DNA from: Macrophomina tecta
Taxonomy: Eukaryota; Ascomycota; Dothideomycetes; Botryosphaeriales; Botryosphaeriaceae
Assembly (NCBI GenBank): GCA_024180945.1
Contig: JAKSGN010000023.1
Span: 1,178,001-1,242,000, forward strand
Direction: 5' to 3'
DNA: 64,000 bases
Made by a program: the position numbers and the translations under genes. How positions within the stretch are numbered: the stretch's first letter is position 1; the number at the start of each line of letters is the position of its first letter. Shown here in pieces: positions 10,862 through 21,422 of this stretch. Under the pieces are notes generated by a model. It was not told where the DNA came from. It saw nothing but the letters and a program-made list of their open reading frames with translations, and searched no databases.

Positions 10862-11962
10862 ATGGGTCTCGTGCTAGGAGTTGGCTTAGACCCAGTAAAG
10901 TATATCGAACTACCCTAGAAAGGCGCCATTGTCGCCGAGTACGTTTGGATCGACGGATTAAACGGCATTCGATCTAAATCCAGGACCCTTAGTAAGAAGC
11001 CTAGCTTTGTTACGGATCTCCCTGAGTGGAACTTTGATGGCTCGTCGACCGGTTAGGCGGCCGGAGACGACTTTGACGTCTATCTCCGCCCTGCCGCTTT
11101 CTACCCTGACCCCTTCCGCCTCGGCGACAACGTCCTGGTTATGTGCGAGACGTGGGGCGCTGACGGCAAGCCGAAGAGAAATAACTTCCGCCACGACGCT
11201 TAAATCGTGATGGAGGCGCACAAGGCCCGCAAATTCTGGTTCGGTCTCGAGCAGGAGTACACTCTGCTGGACCTCGATGGCTGGCCGTATGGCTGGCCCA
11301 AGGGGGGGTTCCCTGGCCCCCAGGGTCCTTACCACTGTAGTGTCGGTGCCGGCAGGGTCTTTCGTCGCGACATCGTCGAAGCTCACTATAGGGCCTGTTT
11401 GTATGCTGGCGTTAACATCTCCGGCACAAACGCCGAAGCCATGCCGGCTCAGTGGGAGTTCCAGGTCGGCCCCTGCGCAGGCATCGATACGGGCGATCAG
11501 CTTTGGATCGCAAGGTTCATTCTTTGTCGCATCGCCGAGGAAGCTGGCGTCAAGGTTGATTTCTCTTCCAAGCCCGTAAGCGGTGACTGGAACAGTGCTG
11601 GTCTTCATAGCAATGCCTCCACAGCAGAGACTCGGGCCGAGGGCGGTTTAAGGTATATCGAGGCAGGTATGGAGAAACTTGCCTTGAGGCAGAAGGAGCA
11701 TATGGCTGTCTATGGCGAGGAAAACAAGCTTCACATGACTGGGAGGCACGAAACTTCCTCTTACGACAAGTTCTCCTGGGGCGTTGCCAACTGAGGCTCA
11801 TCGGTACGTGTGCCGCGCGCCGTTGCGGTCGAGGGCAAGGGATATTTCGAGGACCGCCGTCCTGCCTCCAACGCCGACCCTTACCGGGTTACCGCCATCA
11901 TTGTCGAGACTTTGTGCGGCAAGGTCGAGGGCGCCGGCATGACCAAAGATGCCAGAGGGTAA
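10862..11962 (+). pseudogene. Glutamine synthetase pseudogene, four in-frame stops, no indel
   Basis: One continuous frame of 366 codons from ATG 10862 to TAA 11960 reads as a full-length eukaryotic glutamine synthetase (type II/III-sized, usual length about 350-370 aa). Signature blocks are all present: [42 protein letters not shown] (with catalytic Glu), [65 protein letters not shown]-like MTGRHETS and [16 protein letters not shown]. The frame is cut by TAG at 10916, TAG at 11054, TAA at 11201 and TGA at 11792. Three of these fit a C-to-T change at Gln or Arg codons conserved in the family; the one at 11201 is ambiguous. No intron is needed anywhere, which is unusual for a fungal gene of this family and could mean retroposition. 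Function is lost unless stops are read through. Confidence 0.9.
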
Positions 11963-12849
11963 CAGGTTTGAGGTTGTTCGATAATTATTTCTTTGCCTTT
12001 GTTTTATCTACAGTAGGGGTAGCGGTAATTTTAGTATGAAATTGATTGTCAAACCGCTACATCTTGACGCAGTGAGAAGCAAAGCACACACACGACCTTT
12101 ATGCATCTGCGAGGATTCCTTACGCCATCCGACTACGGTTCGGGGTCAGAAAGGGCATAAAGGCCAATAATTAGAGCGAGAAAGGCAGAGCGTCAACAAG
12201 GGTGTCCAGATCTTGCGCGAATCTATGAATGACTATGGAAAGACCCAAACTGCAATTTGTCGAACTTATACTTCTTTTCCCGTCGCATTAAAAAAATGCG
12301 GAGATGTCATACTTCATGACGCTAATGCAAGCTACCATGGGAAAATCCTTTGTCAAGAGAGCACAGACTTCAATAAAGAGTACGCACGTAAGTTATATTG
12401 TAGCTCACAATACGAAGCCTCCACAGCCCTCGTAGTCACACTTTTCCCCGCAGTAGAAATGACCGTCCACTGGGTCGCTCCTTTATCTTCGCTTTTAATG
12501 TGTCGAAGAAAAGGACTTGTTGGAATATCTAGTTATCACGAGTTAGCAAAGATTATGAAATTAACTTAGTTAAGCTCTATTCAGCAGACGACAATAGGCA
12601 TCTTCGGGTTCTCCACACTTTCAACCACCCTTTCGGTATCATGCTTCCTCATCTCTTGATCATTCTGACCATCAAGAAGTTCAACAGGAATCCCCCTTGC
12701 AAATATACATCTGCTAGCAACCCGTGCACACCATTGTCTTAGCTCTTCTACTCACGCCTTAGACTCACCTGGTGCCCCAGCAACTGACGCAGTACCGTGA
12801 ATCCGATCCCCTCGTCAACGGTGTAGAATTACTTAGATACAAATACGCT
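11963..12849. other. Intergenic; one weak open frame
   Basis: A plus-strand frame of 118 aa at 12213-12569 has no recognisable motif and ordinary composition, so I do not call it a gene. TGTTGGAATATC at about 12519 resembles the start of the family-B LTRs, but no matching end was found. Confidence 0.3.
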
Positions 12850-14315
12850 TTAGAAGTAGAGGTACGGATTTTGAATCCATTCATGCTCCGCCATCGCCCT
12901 CTCGTACACGCTAACAGCTTCTATCGCTGGCAGTTTGCGCTTGTCCACGTTCACCTCATCAGTGAGCTTCCAGATGTGCACTTCAGAGAGCTTGTTCCCG
13001 TAGAGAAACGTAACGGTTTTGTTATGCGGCCCCAATAGAGCTTTGGCGAACGATCGCGCATTGGATCTGGCTTTTGGTATAGACGTTAGTCCCGGCAGTA
13101 TGTACGATCTCGCGTGAAATTCTCTCAACATTGGATGCACTTTTAGATAATCCTGCTAAACGTGAGCGTCCCGAATTTTCTCATCGATCTTCTGGTCCAT
13201 ACCTTCATATACTTACAAAGCTCCTTGCCCACTCCGTTCAAGAGCACGGGAACGCCAAGGTGCTGAAGCCGAGGGAACGCGTTCATGGTGTCGACGACGT
13301 CCTGCACGGAGTAGTGATAGGTCGATAGGTACGAGTCTCGGTTCTGCCTGCATTCTATGGTAAGGCTCCGCAATGACAGGCGGTGCGGTTTGAGCCATGC
13401 GATTGGTATACTACAGCTACTCTGCGCGAGGAGAAGCGCTACGTGGGATAATGAGGTATAGTTGGCCAGGTCGGAGAAGAAGGCGCCGAGGTACGGGTGG
13501 GGCTCGTACGAGACGAGCTCGAATTTGCTCAAGCTCCTCTTGGCGCGGGGCGAGAGCAGAAGCCCGTTGCAGACTTGGTGGCAGTACCGGAAGCTGATAT
13601 GCTCCACTGTCTCCAGCGACTGGCCCGGCCACTGATCTATGTCTACGTATTCGAGCCTTAGGCACTTCAATGATGGGGCCTGCAGCTGGTCGGGGATGAG
13701 CCTGGTTACGGGCATGTTCGGAAAATCCCTCCCGACACTGAGACAGGCAGTGTGGAGCGAGCGTGCGTGGACGAATTGAAGCTTCACCCAGCTCGCCTGG
13801 TCGAGCGATGCTATATTCCGACACTCGAAGTCCCTCAACAATGGGAAGCAGACAGACAGCGGCGCTTGACTGGCTTCGATCACGAGGCTCGTCAGGGTGG
13901 TCGGGGCGTCGAGAAGGATGTTGATCGGCAGGCCTGAAGCCTCTCCACCAAGCCGCCACCGGAATGATCGCAGGTTAGAGCGAATTTGGGGGTTCTTCAG
14001 CAGCAACGCGCCGATAATGAGCAATTGTGTGTTTGTTCTCCTTAACCGCGCCTCCCAGACCTCATGCACAAACTCGAAGGTCAAGGCGCGCACGAATGCA
14101 CACAGTCTCTCAGTGCGCAGCAGCTTTTCTAGTAGTAATGTGGATTTGTATGTCAAGTCTAAGGTGTATGGGTTGATCTGGAAGGTGAGAACTGAGTACA
14201 GCTTGGGAGCTGCAAAGTGGTAGAACCATTTGTTGAGTCTGTTGACGACAGCGAGCTGGCAGACATCTAGAAAGTCGAAGATATCAAGGAGAATCTCCAC
14301 TGGGAGGTTTTCCAT
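12850..14315 (-). CDS. F-box / leucine-rich-repeat-like protein, two exons
   Basis: Exon 1 (14315-13203) begins MENLPVEILLDIFDFLD, a typical F-box start, and continues with the F-box core to about residue 45 (NRLNKWFYHFAAPKLY). Next come irregular Leu-rich repeats (for example SLVIEAS, LKCLRLEYVDI, LRSLTIECRQN) and an APHRLS-like KPHRLSLRSL turn. A 50-nt phase-0 intron at 13202-13153 (GTATGG...CTCAC...GCAG) restores the frame, and exon 2 (13152-12850) supplies a C-terminus (SFAKALLGPHNKTVTFLYGN) of the kind seen in related fungal F-box proteins. Total 471 aa. Without the intron the protein would end at 13143. The product would be a substrate receptor of an SCF ubiquitin ligase, by family inference; the substrate is unknown. 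TATA-like sequence lies upstream near 14470. Confidence 0.8.
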
Positions 14316-14764
14316 CTTGCCTTGACCAGAAGGCTAGGACACGCTTCGCCGCACCGCTGCAGCCGTGGAAATATGCAGGAGAGACGCGTTCGAAGTCGTA
14401 CAAGCCTAGTGATCGCAATGTCGAATCTGAGAATGAAAGAACTACCACCACGATAAATGTTCACTCATATAAAGTACAGCGTGGTGAGTCCTGTCTTTGT
14501 TGATTAGGCCATTGAATTTCCTCTACATGCTGCATTCCCTCCCAAAGCAGTGAACTCTTCGCAGCGGTGGTCTATAGCTTTGTAATGGCAATTACAAAAC
14601 CTAGCAATATTCATCGCTCGGACTGGACAGTGCGCTTATAATAGGCTCTCTGGCGCGCCTTCCTCTACGGGCTAGGTGGGGCATGTTAGAACAGTCGCGT
14701 ACTTCCGGAACCAGTCGCACGTAAGATGCTATTCTTGTGATAACTATCATCAGAGATTCATAAG
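14316..14764. other. Intergenic upstream of the F-box gene
   Basis: Holds the presumed F-box promoter (a TTTATATGAG-like box on the minus strand near 14470). No gene was recognised. Confidence 0.35.
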
Positions 14765-14919
14765 TGTTGGAATATTTGGTAATCACGTGTTTGCGAGGAT
14801 TGCAAAATTAGTTAAACTTTATGTAACGTTAGCAGAGGGGAAAAGGCACCTCTGGGGCCTCCCATTCTGAAGACATTGCCGCTCATTCCTTGATCATCAG
14901 GATCCATCAGATTCCAGCA
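14765..14919. repeat. Diverged solo LTR related to family B (155 bp)
   Basis: Starts TGTTGGAATAT with CACGTG close by, as in copies at 20179 and 61983. It continues with AAACTTTA, an AGAGG...CTCTGGGGC segment and CGCTCATTC, in the same order as family B, and ends ATTCCAGCA, one base from TCCAACA. The flanks ATAAG (14760-14764) and GTAAG (14920-14924) match at four of five positions. An old copy. Confidence 0.55.
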
Positions 14920-14959
14920 GTAAGGCTCTACGTTTTTGATTCAGCGCTTATTAATACTC

Positions 14960-15784
14960 TTATTTAAGTCGCTCCACTGTCATCCACCGTGCCTGTTGGT
15001 CTGGATAGGTTGGTTGCCGTGGGTACCGCATAGGGCGTGTCTTCCGTGGCCGTCGATTCGTGACTACTCTCCAATCGTCTTCCGAGGCATCGTCCTGAAA
15101 ATACCAACGGTAGAGGCCCTCTTCCTGCTCGATCCTGAGCCTTTCATCCACGTAATCGTTTGGCCATCTCGCCGACGAAAACATCAGTTCGAGCCCGTGG
15201 TGCCTGACAAGATTCCTTCGGCCCGTTACGCAAATACAGCAAGTATGGACTACATAATCATCGGATTGATTTAATCGCTCCCGTCGCTCTCCTCCTTTTA
15301 GAGCACAAGTCGAGTACGTCATCCATCTCACTCTCGTCAAATCCGTACTGTGCGCATCAAATGCTGTGGGTATTGCAGATGAGTCTCGCAATCTGCTGAG
15401 CACCAATGCCGTTACGATACGTCTGCCGTTGGATGATAGGTTCCATAGTATCTCCACATAGGCTGATCTTATTATCTCGTCGCGGAACGTGTTTACGTTG
15501 TCGAACGTGGGGTCGTTTATCGCCAATGGAAATGTTTTGCTAAAGGCCCGTACAGTCAAAAACACGGGACCGTGGACGGATAGCAATGAATATTCTGCAT
15601 CCCTGAAAAGCATATCCTCAAGATTCGCATTCTTGTTGGGCGTCACACAAATGTTCTCCTGCCCTACAGCAGCTATGAGCGAGAGCAAATCCAAGGAGCA
15701 TATCTGCGCTTTGATGGTAGAGGCCACCGGGTAGGCTCTGAGCATCTTTGCGAGGAGGAGTATAGGTTTGACTTTCGTCCCCAT
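14960..15784 (-). CDS. Hypothetical protein, 274 aa
   Basis: A single frame runs from ATG 15784 to its stop. There is no recognised domain. The N-terminal half is hydrophobic and helical (LLSLIAAVGQENICV, GPVFLTVRAFSKTFPLAI), followed by a segment with two Cys-Cys/Cys positions (VVHTCCICVTGRRN). The C-terminal third is rich in Trp, Arg and Asp (RWYFQDDASEDDWRVV) and ends in a basic Pro-rich tail. Length and codon use look gene-like. The body of the gene starts only about 95 bp from an LTR relic (15880-16107), so an upstream exon or promoter may have been displaced. F-box-type fungal proteins sometimes have similar C-terminal halves, but I cannot place it. Confidence 0.45.
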   Translation of the reverse strand: MGTKVKPILLLAKMLRAYPVASTIKAQICSLDLLSLIAAVGQENICVTPNKNANLEDMLFRDAEYSLLSVHGPVFLTVRAFSKTFPLAINDPTFDNVNTFRDEIIRSAYVEILWNLSSNGRRIVTALVLSRLRDSSAIPTAFDAHSTDLTRVRWMTYSTCALKGGERRERLNQSDDYVVHTCCICVTGRRNLVRHHGLELMFSSARWPNDYVDERLRIEQEEGLYRWYFQDDASEDDWRVVTNRRPRKTRPMRYPRQPTYPDQQARWMTVERLK

Positions 15785-15879
15785 AATCGGCTAATGAGTT
15801 GATTAACCAGGTTAGCTTATCTGTTTTAGCTTGGCCGACGTGCAAATTATAGTTATTGAGATTCTTTCCGGTAAGTTTT

Positions 15880-16107
15880 TGTTGGATTTGGGTGAGTGAA
15901 GAGTAGTGAGGTCAGAAAAGAGTAGATTGTGCCTGTCTCCTGAGAGGGAGGTAGGTAGGCTTGCTTATTATACATAAATGAGTGCTTGAATAACCGAGGA
16001 GAGCAGAAGCCGATATTGCTATCCGAAGCTTGTGAAGATGAGGAGCAGTGAGGAGGTGGCAGAGAGTAGATGCTGATCTGAGGCAGTAAGGCAAAAATAG
16101 TTTGACA
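15880..16107 (-). repeat. Solo LTR, family C copy 1 (228 bp)
   Basis: Read on the minus strand it starts TGTCAAACTATTTTTGCC and ends CACCCAAATCCAACA. Copies 2 (21196-21422) and 3 (48530-48741) start TGTCAGACTATT. All three point the same way. The minus strand has a TATA-like box and poly-pyrimidine sequence typical of a retroelement promoter. It also reads open in one frame, which explains several apparent ORFs here. Flanks GTTTT and ATTTT match at four of five bases. Confidence 0.75.
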
Positions 16108-17891
16108 ATTTTCGATGCAGTTCGTAGTTGGATCCAACGATCTTCGTTGCTGATAATGTTGACGTGTTGTAATTTTATGGTTTTGAGACAAGGAAAAAGA
16201 AATCCTCGCCGTTGATTATGGTGCGGCCTCGTACGGGGTCTGATGGTGAGGCTCTGCTTTGTTGTATTGTCAGACTGGACGAGATGGGAAAACAAATGGC
16301 TTTCGAAGATTCTATCCAAGATGATTAGGAAGAACCTTGAAGATCAAGACGGTATGGTGGAGCCCGAAGCGGACTTTAGTTTTCAACAATTCAAACAAGT
16401 GATGATTCCATTCAAGGGTTGTCTCTAGTGTGAGCGATTTCTGTCCCTCCCGGCATGTATTTTCAATGACCTTATAGAAAACACCAGGCATCAGACGCTT
16501 ATATAAATGACGGGTTTGCCTCCCCATGCAACAAATAAATTTATATTACATGAGCACAATCGTTAGCTGATCTATTCCTTATTGCCTGATCTGTTAGCTG
16601 ATCTATTCCTTATTGCCTGATCTGTTTAAGCTCTTATTGCAAACAGACACGTCCAAAATTCTCTAAGCTGCAAGCAGAACACAAACTGCAAGCAAAAAAT
16701 CAAACAACGCCAAGATAGCTCTATAATTGCTTATTGAAAGCTTCGATTGCACCATGAGGGGATATAAGACGCCTCAGGCGTCTCCTCTCAATCGATATCT
16801 CTATCGTCAATAGTCATTACCCAGTGAGCTGTGATCACCAATCGCTTACGAACCTTAAATTGCGTTAAAACTTGAATTTTGATCTTGTACAATCCAAAAA
16901 TCGTTCCATGGACGTATGAAACTACGCTTATCTACTCGGGTTTATGTGTGGTAAGCGCGATGCCGATTTCAAGTCGGTCCATTAGCTCATTAAATTCAGT
17001 GTGATAGACTCAGAATGTGCTTCCCACCAAATCTAACTAGTCCGCTTGTGAAGTCAGGTTATGCGGATTCGCTTCTTCCCAAGAAATTTGTTGGCAGTGA
17101 TTCATTGGGCCGTGGAAAATAACGATACTAGCAGGAGCGAACTCTTTGGAGGGTGATTCTGTCGCTGGAATCCTACTGTATTCGAGTGACCTTCGATCTC
17201 CGCGAATAGGGGGAGAAGCTTAAATCGTTAAGATGCGGGCGCATTGGAAGAGATCCATAGTTGCACCGTACGTACAAAAATACCTTTGAAAGTATTGTAG
17301 GGATTTGAGATGTGATAAGGACAGAAAGGGGCGAATTCTGCCCGTCCACGCGAGTACAACCAATCAGATCTCCGCCATCGTATTACTGTAAGACTTCTTA
17401 CATGAAGGGAGCCTGGTGGTTTATACTAGCGCCTGCACTTCCAATAGCGTCAAGATCACAGCTTGCACAACTCAAATACGGCCCCATGGCTTTATTCGAG
17501 CCTCATTCAATAGTGTAGACAGTAAGGAGCTGCCAATGCTGAGATGGGGAATATAAGGAGCCTTCCTTAACACATATCTTAGGCGCATGCCGACTTCACA
17601 ATCAACAAAAAGCCTTTCCCAACATCATCTTACAGTTAATCAGGAACTACTGTACAGAAATCTAGGCCATCATCCAGTCCTCTGTAGGCCAACAGCCCCT
17701 CAATGTATTGCAGTTCACCCAGAAGTCGACGCCCCGCCCTTCGTACATGATTCACATTGATCTGGCGTATACCCCATCGAAGTACTATACTCCAAACTGC
17801 TTTCGAAGGTCTAGTAGCTATAGCAATTATACTCTTCCAAAAATCAGTGTTCAGTAAATACAGAGTGCTCTACCACGGCAATCAACCTGGG
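16108..17891. other. Intergenic, no gene recognised
   Basis: Short frames only. Contains a 31-bp tandem duplication at 16562-16622, and a CCTCAGGCG/CGCCTGAGG-like imperfect palindrome near 16770. Nothing else is supported. Confidence 0.35.
16562..16622. repeat. 31-bp direct tandem duplication
   Basis: The unit that starts GTTAGCTGATCTATTCC is repeated immediately with no mismatch seen (period 31: starts at 16562 and 16593). Likely replication slippage. Confidence 0.8.
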
Positions 17892-18104
17892 CTACTTGCG
17901 CTTTGTAGCTCCACAAACGTGGTCCCTGAATTCTGATCGCGTGCGACTTTGGTTACTGCAATCGTCGCACTGAAGCACTGAACTCGGTCCAAACATCTTC
18001 TTAAAGAAGTTTCCCATCGCCTTCATCGTTTCCGCCCAGTATAAAGTAAGCTTCATGTGGTAGGCTAGTATGTGTAAGTCAAGGTCGTAGATAGAACGAA
18101 GCAA
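17892..18104 (-). CDS. Small hypothetical protein, 70 aa, member of a dispersed family
   Basis: The ORF reads MLRSIYDLDLHILAYHM... and contains GNFFKKMFGPSSVLQCDDCS, then a Cys near the end. A decayed second copy with GKFLKRMFGPSPLIQCGE lies at 24540-24660 on the same strand, so selection on the protein, or duplication of a mobile coding segment, is plausible. CDDC and the basic C-terminus are suggestive of a metal-binding end, but no family is recognised. It could also be the 3' exon of a larger gene, since the copy's similarity extends into regions without an ATG. Confidence 0.35.
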   Translation of the reverse strand: MLRSIYDLDLHILAYHMKLTLYWAETMKAMGNFFKKMFGPSSVLQCDDCSNQSRTRSEFRDHVCGATKRK

Positions 18105-18292
18105 ACTTACTCTGGATATTGGTTTCGCAAATCTGCAGGCCGCATTCGACTAGGTATATGAGTGAGGTCCAGCCGGCTGGTTATTTGCAGTAGGAATTTT
18201 AGATTCGTTGCAATGTGATGACACTTCCTTGACTCGGCAACTGAGTACTATATACGCTCACAGACGAGGTAATTGCACATCTTATATAAATC

Positions 18293-18360
18293 TGTTGGAG
18301 CATAAATCAATCAATTCGCACTGAATCTAAGTGCGGCGTCGTGCTTTTTTCGGTCCAACA
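18293..18360. repeat. 68-bp LTR-like element, family A copy 2
   Basis: Same 68-bp length and ends (TGTTGGA, TCCAACA) and the same internal GCACTG hairpin and TTTTTTCGG tract as the other copies. Flanks AAATC and TCTGG do not match, so this copy has lost or never had a target-site duplication, perhaps through recombination between copies. Confidence 0.8.
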
Positions 18361-18550
18361 TCTGGTAACATTAGTTTTCCTTTGAGAGTACTTAATGTGC
18401 CAGCTACCTTCTTGCTGCGATAGCTGCCGACACCTGCGCTTTATGCTGCTTAGCACCGACTCAAATAAAACCTACGGCAAATACTCTCATGCTTCCTGTA
18501 AGGCTTGTCCTAGCTTCTAACTAATGAATTCATCCCCTAAATTTCGGTAG

Positions 18551-18611
18551 TTATTTGTTTTGTTTTGTTTTTGTTTTTGTTTTTTTGTTTTCTGTTTTCT
18601 GTTTTTTTTTT
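18551..18611. repeat. T/G low-complexity tract
   Basis: About 60 bp of TTTTG-type repeats on the plus strand, ending in a T10 run. Simple-sequence expansion. Confidence 0.85.
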
Positions 18612-18834
18612 GGAACGGGGTCCACTGGATACTTAATCTCTAAAAGAGAACTACGAAGTAGCGCATGCCTTCGTTTAATCAGGAGTCTGCATATCGCTTA
18701 CGAATAATGGTTCAGAGAAAGTGAAAATCGATTCAATTATTATTGAGCAGTCCAACCACTGAGGCCTATCTACTATAGCTTACGCGACTTGTCTAGTAGG
18801 AAATCATGTCCATGGCCTTCTCCAGCGGTCTGAC

Positions 18835-19339
18835 CTATTTTTCCTGCAGTGGAAGATGTAAGCAGCACCTCGTCTTATTTGCAGACACAGGATTCGAACA
18901 TAGTCCGTTCTTTGATGTGCCTAAATTCCCGTTTTCAAGCTTCGCACGACATCGGACTGGATCCTCCCGATGCCGCCAGCATGCATCATCGCTCACGATT
19001 GGCCATCGGCAAGGTTTATTGTAGCTATTTGCTAATTCAGGGTACGATTTTGGACATTAGTTCTGTCAAGGCTGACTTCGGGGTTTTCTCCTGCAGACCC
19101 TGATTTATTCCTTTCCTCCTGAAACTTGGGCTGGGTTTGAACGTCGAATTGGCGTCCCGTTGAGAATTTTCCTGCTGCTTTTTGCCCCGGCTTTTGTTAC
19201 GAAGATCATTAGAACTTTCGCCTGAGCCACCAACAGTAGACTTTCGCAGTTTCCCTTCACCAGTTCCGTTATAACTGCTTGAAACTGGATAGAAAGGGAG
19301 TAGGCACCTTTCCGTGCTCCTTGTCATCCTGCTTAGCAA
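18835..19339 (-). CDS. Candidate Cys/His-rich zinc-binding protein, structure unclear
   Basis: Two neighbouring minus-strand frames look coding. The upstream one (from 19339) is Lys/Ser-rich and disordered, ending ...LQEKTPKSALTELMSKI. The downstream one (to TAG at 18835) reads NKPCRWPIVSDDACWRHRED, then PVRCRAKLENGNLGTSKNG, then LCSNPVSANKTRCCLHL. This repeated C-x(n)-C-x2/3-H spacing resembles small fungal zinc motifs of the form C-x(n)-RC-x2-H. No clean intron joins them, so this is either a decayed gene or one with an unusual splice. There is no informative context. Confidence 0.3.
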
Positions 19340-19478
19340 TCGGTGTAGTAGTGCTCACGAGAATGCTCACTTCAGATTACACGATAACCGTACGCTATAT
19401 ATCGATGCAAGAGCTAACTGCACATGCTTGGTGCCAGCAAACGAGGCATTTTTTCCGCGAAGAACTTTCCATTCCTTA

Positions 19479-19853
19479 ATGAGCGCGACGTATCGCTGTT
19501 CTCTCTGCAAGAGACCTCGGTCTCGCCGATTTCACAAAGAACAAGCGTCCGTTCGGGGCATGTCTCAAGCGTCTTCGATATGCTCTCGAACATCCTGCAG
19601 AGGTTCTGGACAAAACCTTTCACGGAGGCAAATGCCCCATATACTGGAGGTGCATGTGTATCACCATTACGTGGACCAACTGGAAATTGCTCTACCGCAG
19701 AACGACAGGCCCATAACGACGATTAGCCAGAACCCACCTATACCTGAGCTTCCAGGTGAACAGGATATGGGAACTGAGAGCCCACCACTAGTTGCAAGAC
19801 AAACAAAACCTTATCGTGCGTATAGACCGTGCAACAGGCCCGCCGCTTCGTGA
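19479..19853 (+). CDS. Candidate zinc-ribbon-like protein, 124 aa
   Basis: Taking ATG 19479, the protein starts MSATYRCSLCKRPRSRRFHK and continues to a paired Cys (ICSRTSC) about 20 residues later. This C-x2-C-RxRSxxFH...C-x4-C pattern recurs in uncharacterised fungal proteins and suggests one zinc ribbon. The rest has a short aromatic/His segment (LEVHVYHHYVDQLEI) and a Pro-rich tail. The frame is open further upstream only from non-ATG codons. It could be a fragment. Confidence 0.35.
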   Translation: MSATYRCSLCKRPRSRRFHKEQASVRGMSQASSICSRTSCRGSGQNLSRRQMPHILEVHVYHHYVDQLEIALPQNDRPITTISQNPPIPELPGEQDMGTESPPLVARQTKPYRAYRPCNRPAAS

Positions 19854-20178
19854 GTGCGTCTACTATCATTTGTTCGAGTATGGGCAGATGGCGTTATTTG
19901 ACATGATAAATTCAGTGGAGAAAAAGACGTGTGAGGGCTTTTAATGCGTCTTATTTTCGAAAGCGTGGAACCTCAAATTACTGGTGGCACGTCATACGGT
20001 TGGAAACCACGTTCATTACTATTTTGGCGAGCCGGAAGGGGCCACCGCGTTGACGCCAGTAATATCGAGTAAAAACCACTAAATCCAATCTTTATTTGAA
20101 TCTAGTCTCACAAATTGCTTTTGTTCCGTAGTATGACTTCCTTTAGTTGTGCCTGGCAAACAAGACTTCGTAACTAAC

Positions 20179-20315
20179 TGTTGGAATATCACGTGTGTGT
20201 ACAATAAACTTTAGCTTAGTCATGGAAGAGGACGGATAAGAGGACTCCCCTGAGCGTCCCTCTTACGCCTCATGCCACTCATTCTCAATTGATGGTATCA
20301 CCACCAAATCCAACA
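20179..20315. repeat. Solo LTR, family B copy 1 (137 bp)
   Basis: TGTTGGAATATCACGTG ... CACCAAATCCAACA, with a perfect 5-bp duplication CTAAC (20174-20178 and 20316-20320). Same strand sense as 61983-62117, opposite to 39294-39429 and 51421-51558. Confidence 0.85.
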
Positions 20316-21195
20316 CTAACTAATATCTACACCAGGTCCCCAAATATAGCCTTCTAAGTGTCCGTGCTCGTTGCCAGCAGCACTGTCGTAGTGAGAGAAC
20401 ATATGTTTGATCAGCGTCCTGTGTGCTTGGAAAGCAGAATCGGCGCGATGCAATAAGCAGCGGCATCTACGCTTTTCACGGCCGGTCAGCAAAACGGATT
20501 CATCGAAAATGCTTCTTTAAACGCTCGACGTTCCGCGCTAGACGGTCATTCTTAGCCTCGTGCTACTCGCAGAATATCCTATCAATAGTTGGAGCAACAT
20601 ACAAGAATCTTCATGCAATCTTTCTGTCTAGCAGCAATGTCGGACTGAGGATAGTCAGATCATGTAAGGCGAAACCGCCTATTTTTGCAGCGACATATTT
20701 GACCCAATAATCGATAATAGAACATTGCATGTTTGTGAGCATACTCCTATTATTAGTCAGTAATTACCAACTCGAAGCCGAAAGGTAGAACTGATTGAGA
20801 AAGTGGCTCGTAAGCAGAAAAGAGATGGCAGGACGTGTCTGTACATAAAGCGAGCCCATTACACTCCCACCTTTCAATTGATCCAATTGTTCCAATTGAA
20901 ATCCCCTGTTATCTCCTCTCCCAAATATGCAAGATCCTGTCATCTGTCGCAGGATATCTGCCAGCACATTTCTTGACTGTGACACCCGGAACGATGACTG
21001 TGCAGAGGCTGGTTCCGAGCTAAGCTTACGGGTAAGTCTTGGGGGGCTGAGCCAATCCAGCAGAGCTCCACCTAGCCTTGGCCGAGTTCTTCGTGCTTCA
21101 GTTCGAGAGACGTACGGTTCTGGACGGCCTACGCGTAAGCGTAGCCCCTACTCCCTGAATACGAGCACCTCTAAATGGTAAAACCGCAGCAATGC
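20316..21195. other. Intergenic, no gene recognised
   Basis: Short frames (for example 20423-20710 plus and 20764-20985 minus) overlap each other and have no motif. The stretch ends at the family C LTR. Confidence 0.3.
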
Positions 21196-21422
21196 TGTTG
21201 GATTTGGGTGAGTGAAAAGTAGTGAGGTCAGAAAGAGAGTAGATTCTGCCTGTCTCCTGAGAGGGAGGTAAGTAGGCTTGCTTATATACATAAATGAGTG
21301 CTTGAATAACCGAGGAGAGTAGAAGCCGATATTGTTATCCGAAGCTTGTGAAGATGAGGAGTAGTGAGGAGGTGGCAAAGAGTAGATGCTGATCTGAGGC
21401 AGTAAGGCAAAATAGTCTGACA
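21196..21422 (-). repeat. Solo LTR, family C copy 2 (227 bp)
   Basis: On the minus strand it runs TGTCAGACTATTTTGCC ... CCCAAATCCAACA, nearly identical to 15880-16107. The flanks (AATGC and CTAAC) show no duplication. Confidence 0.8.

Noticed and set aside
12519..12650. Another family B LTR
   Set aside because: Only the first 12 bp match; no matching end or duplication was found.
15853..16319. Plausible small ORFs on the minus strand, also at 21148-21423 and 48462-48879
   Set aside because: They recur because they are the same LTR sequence (family C) read in an open frame, not a protein family.
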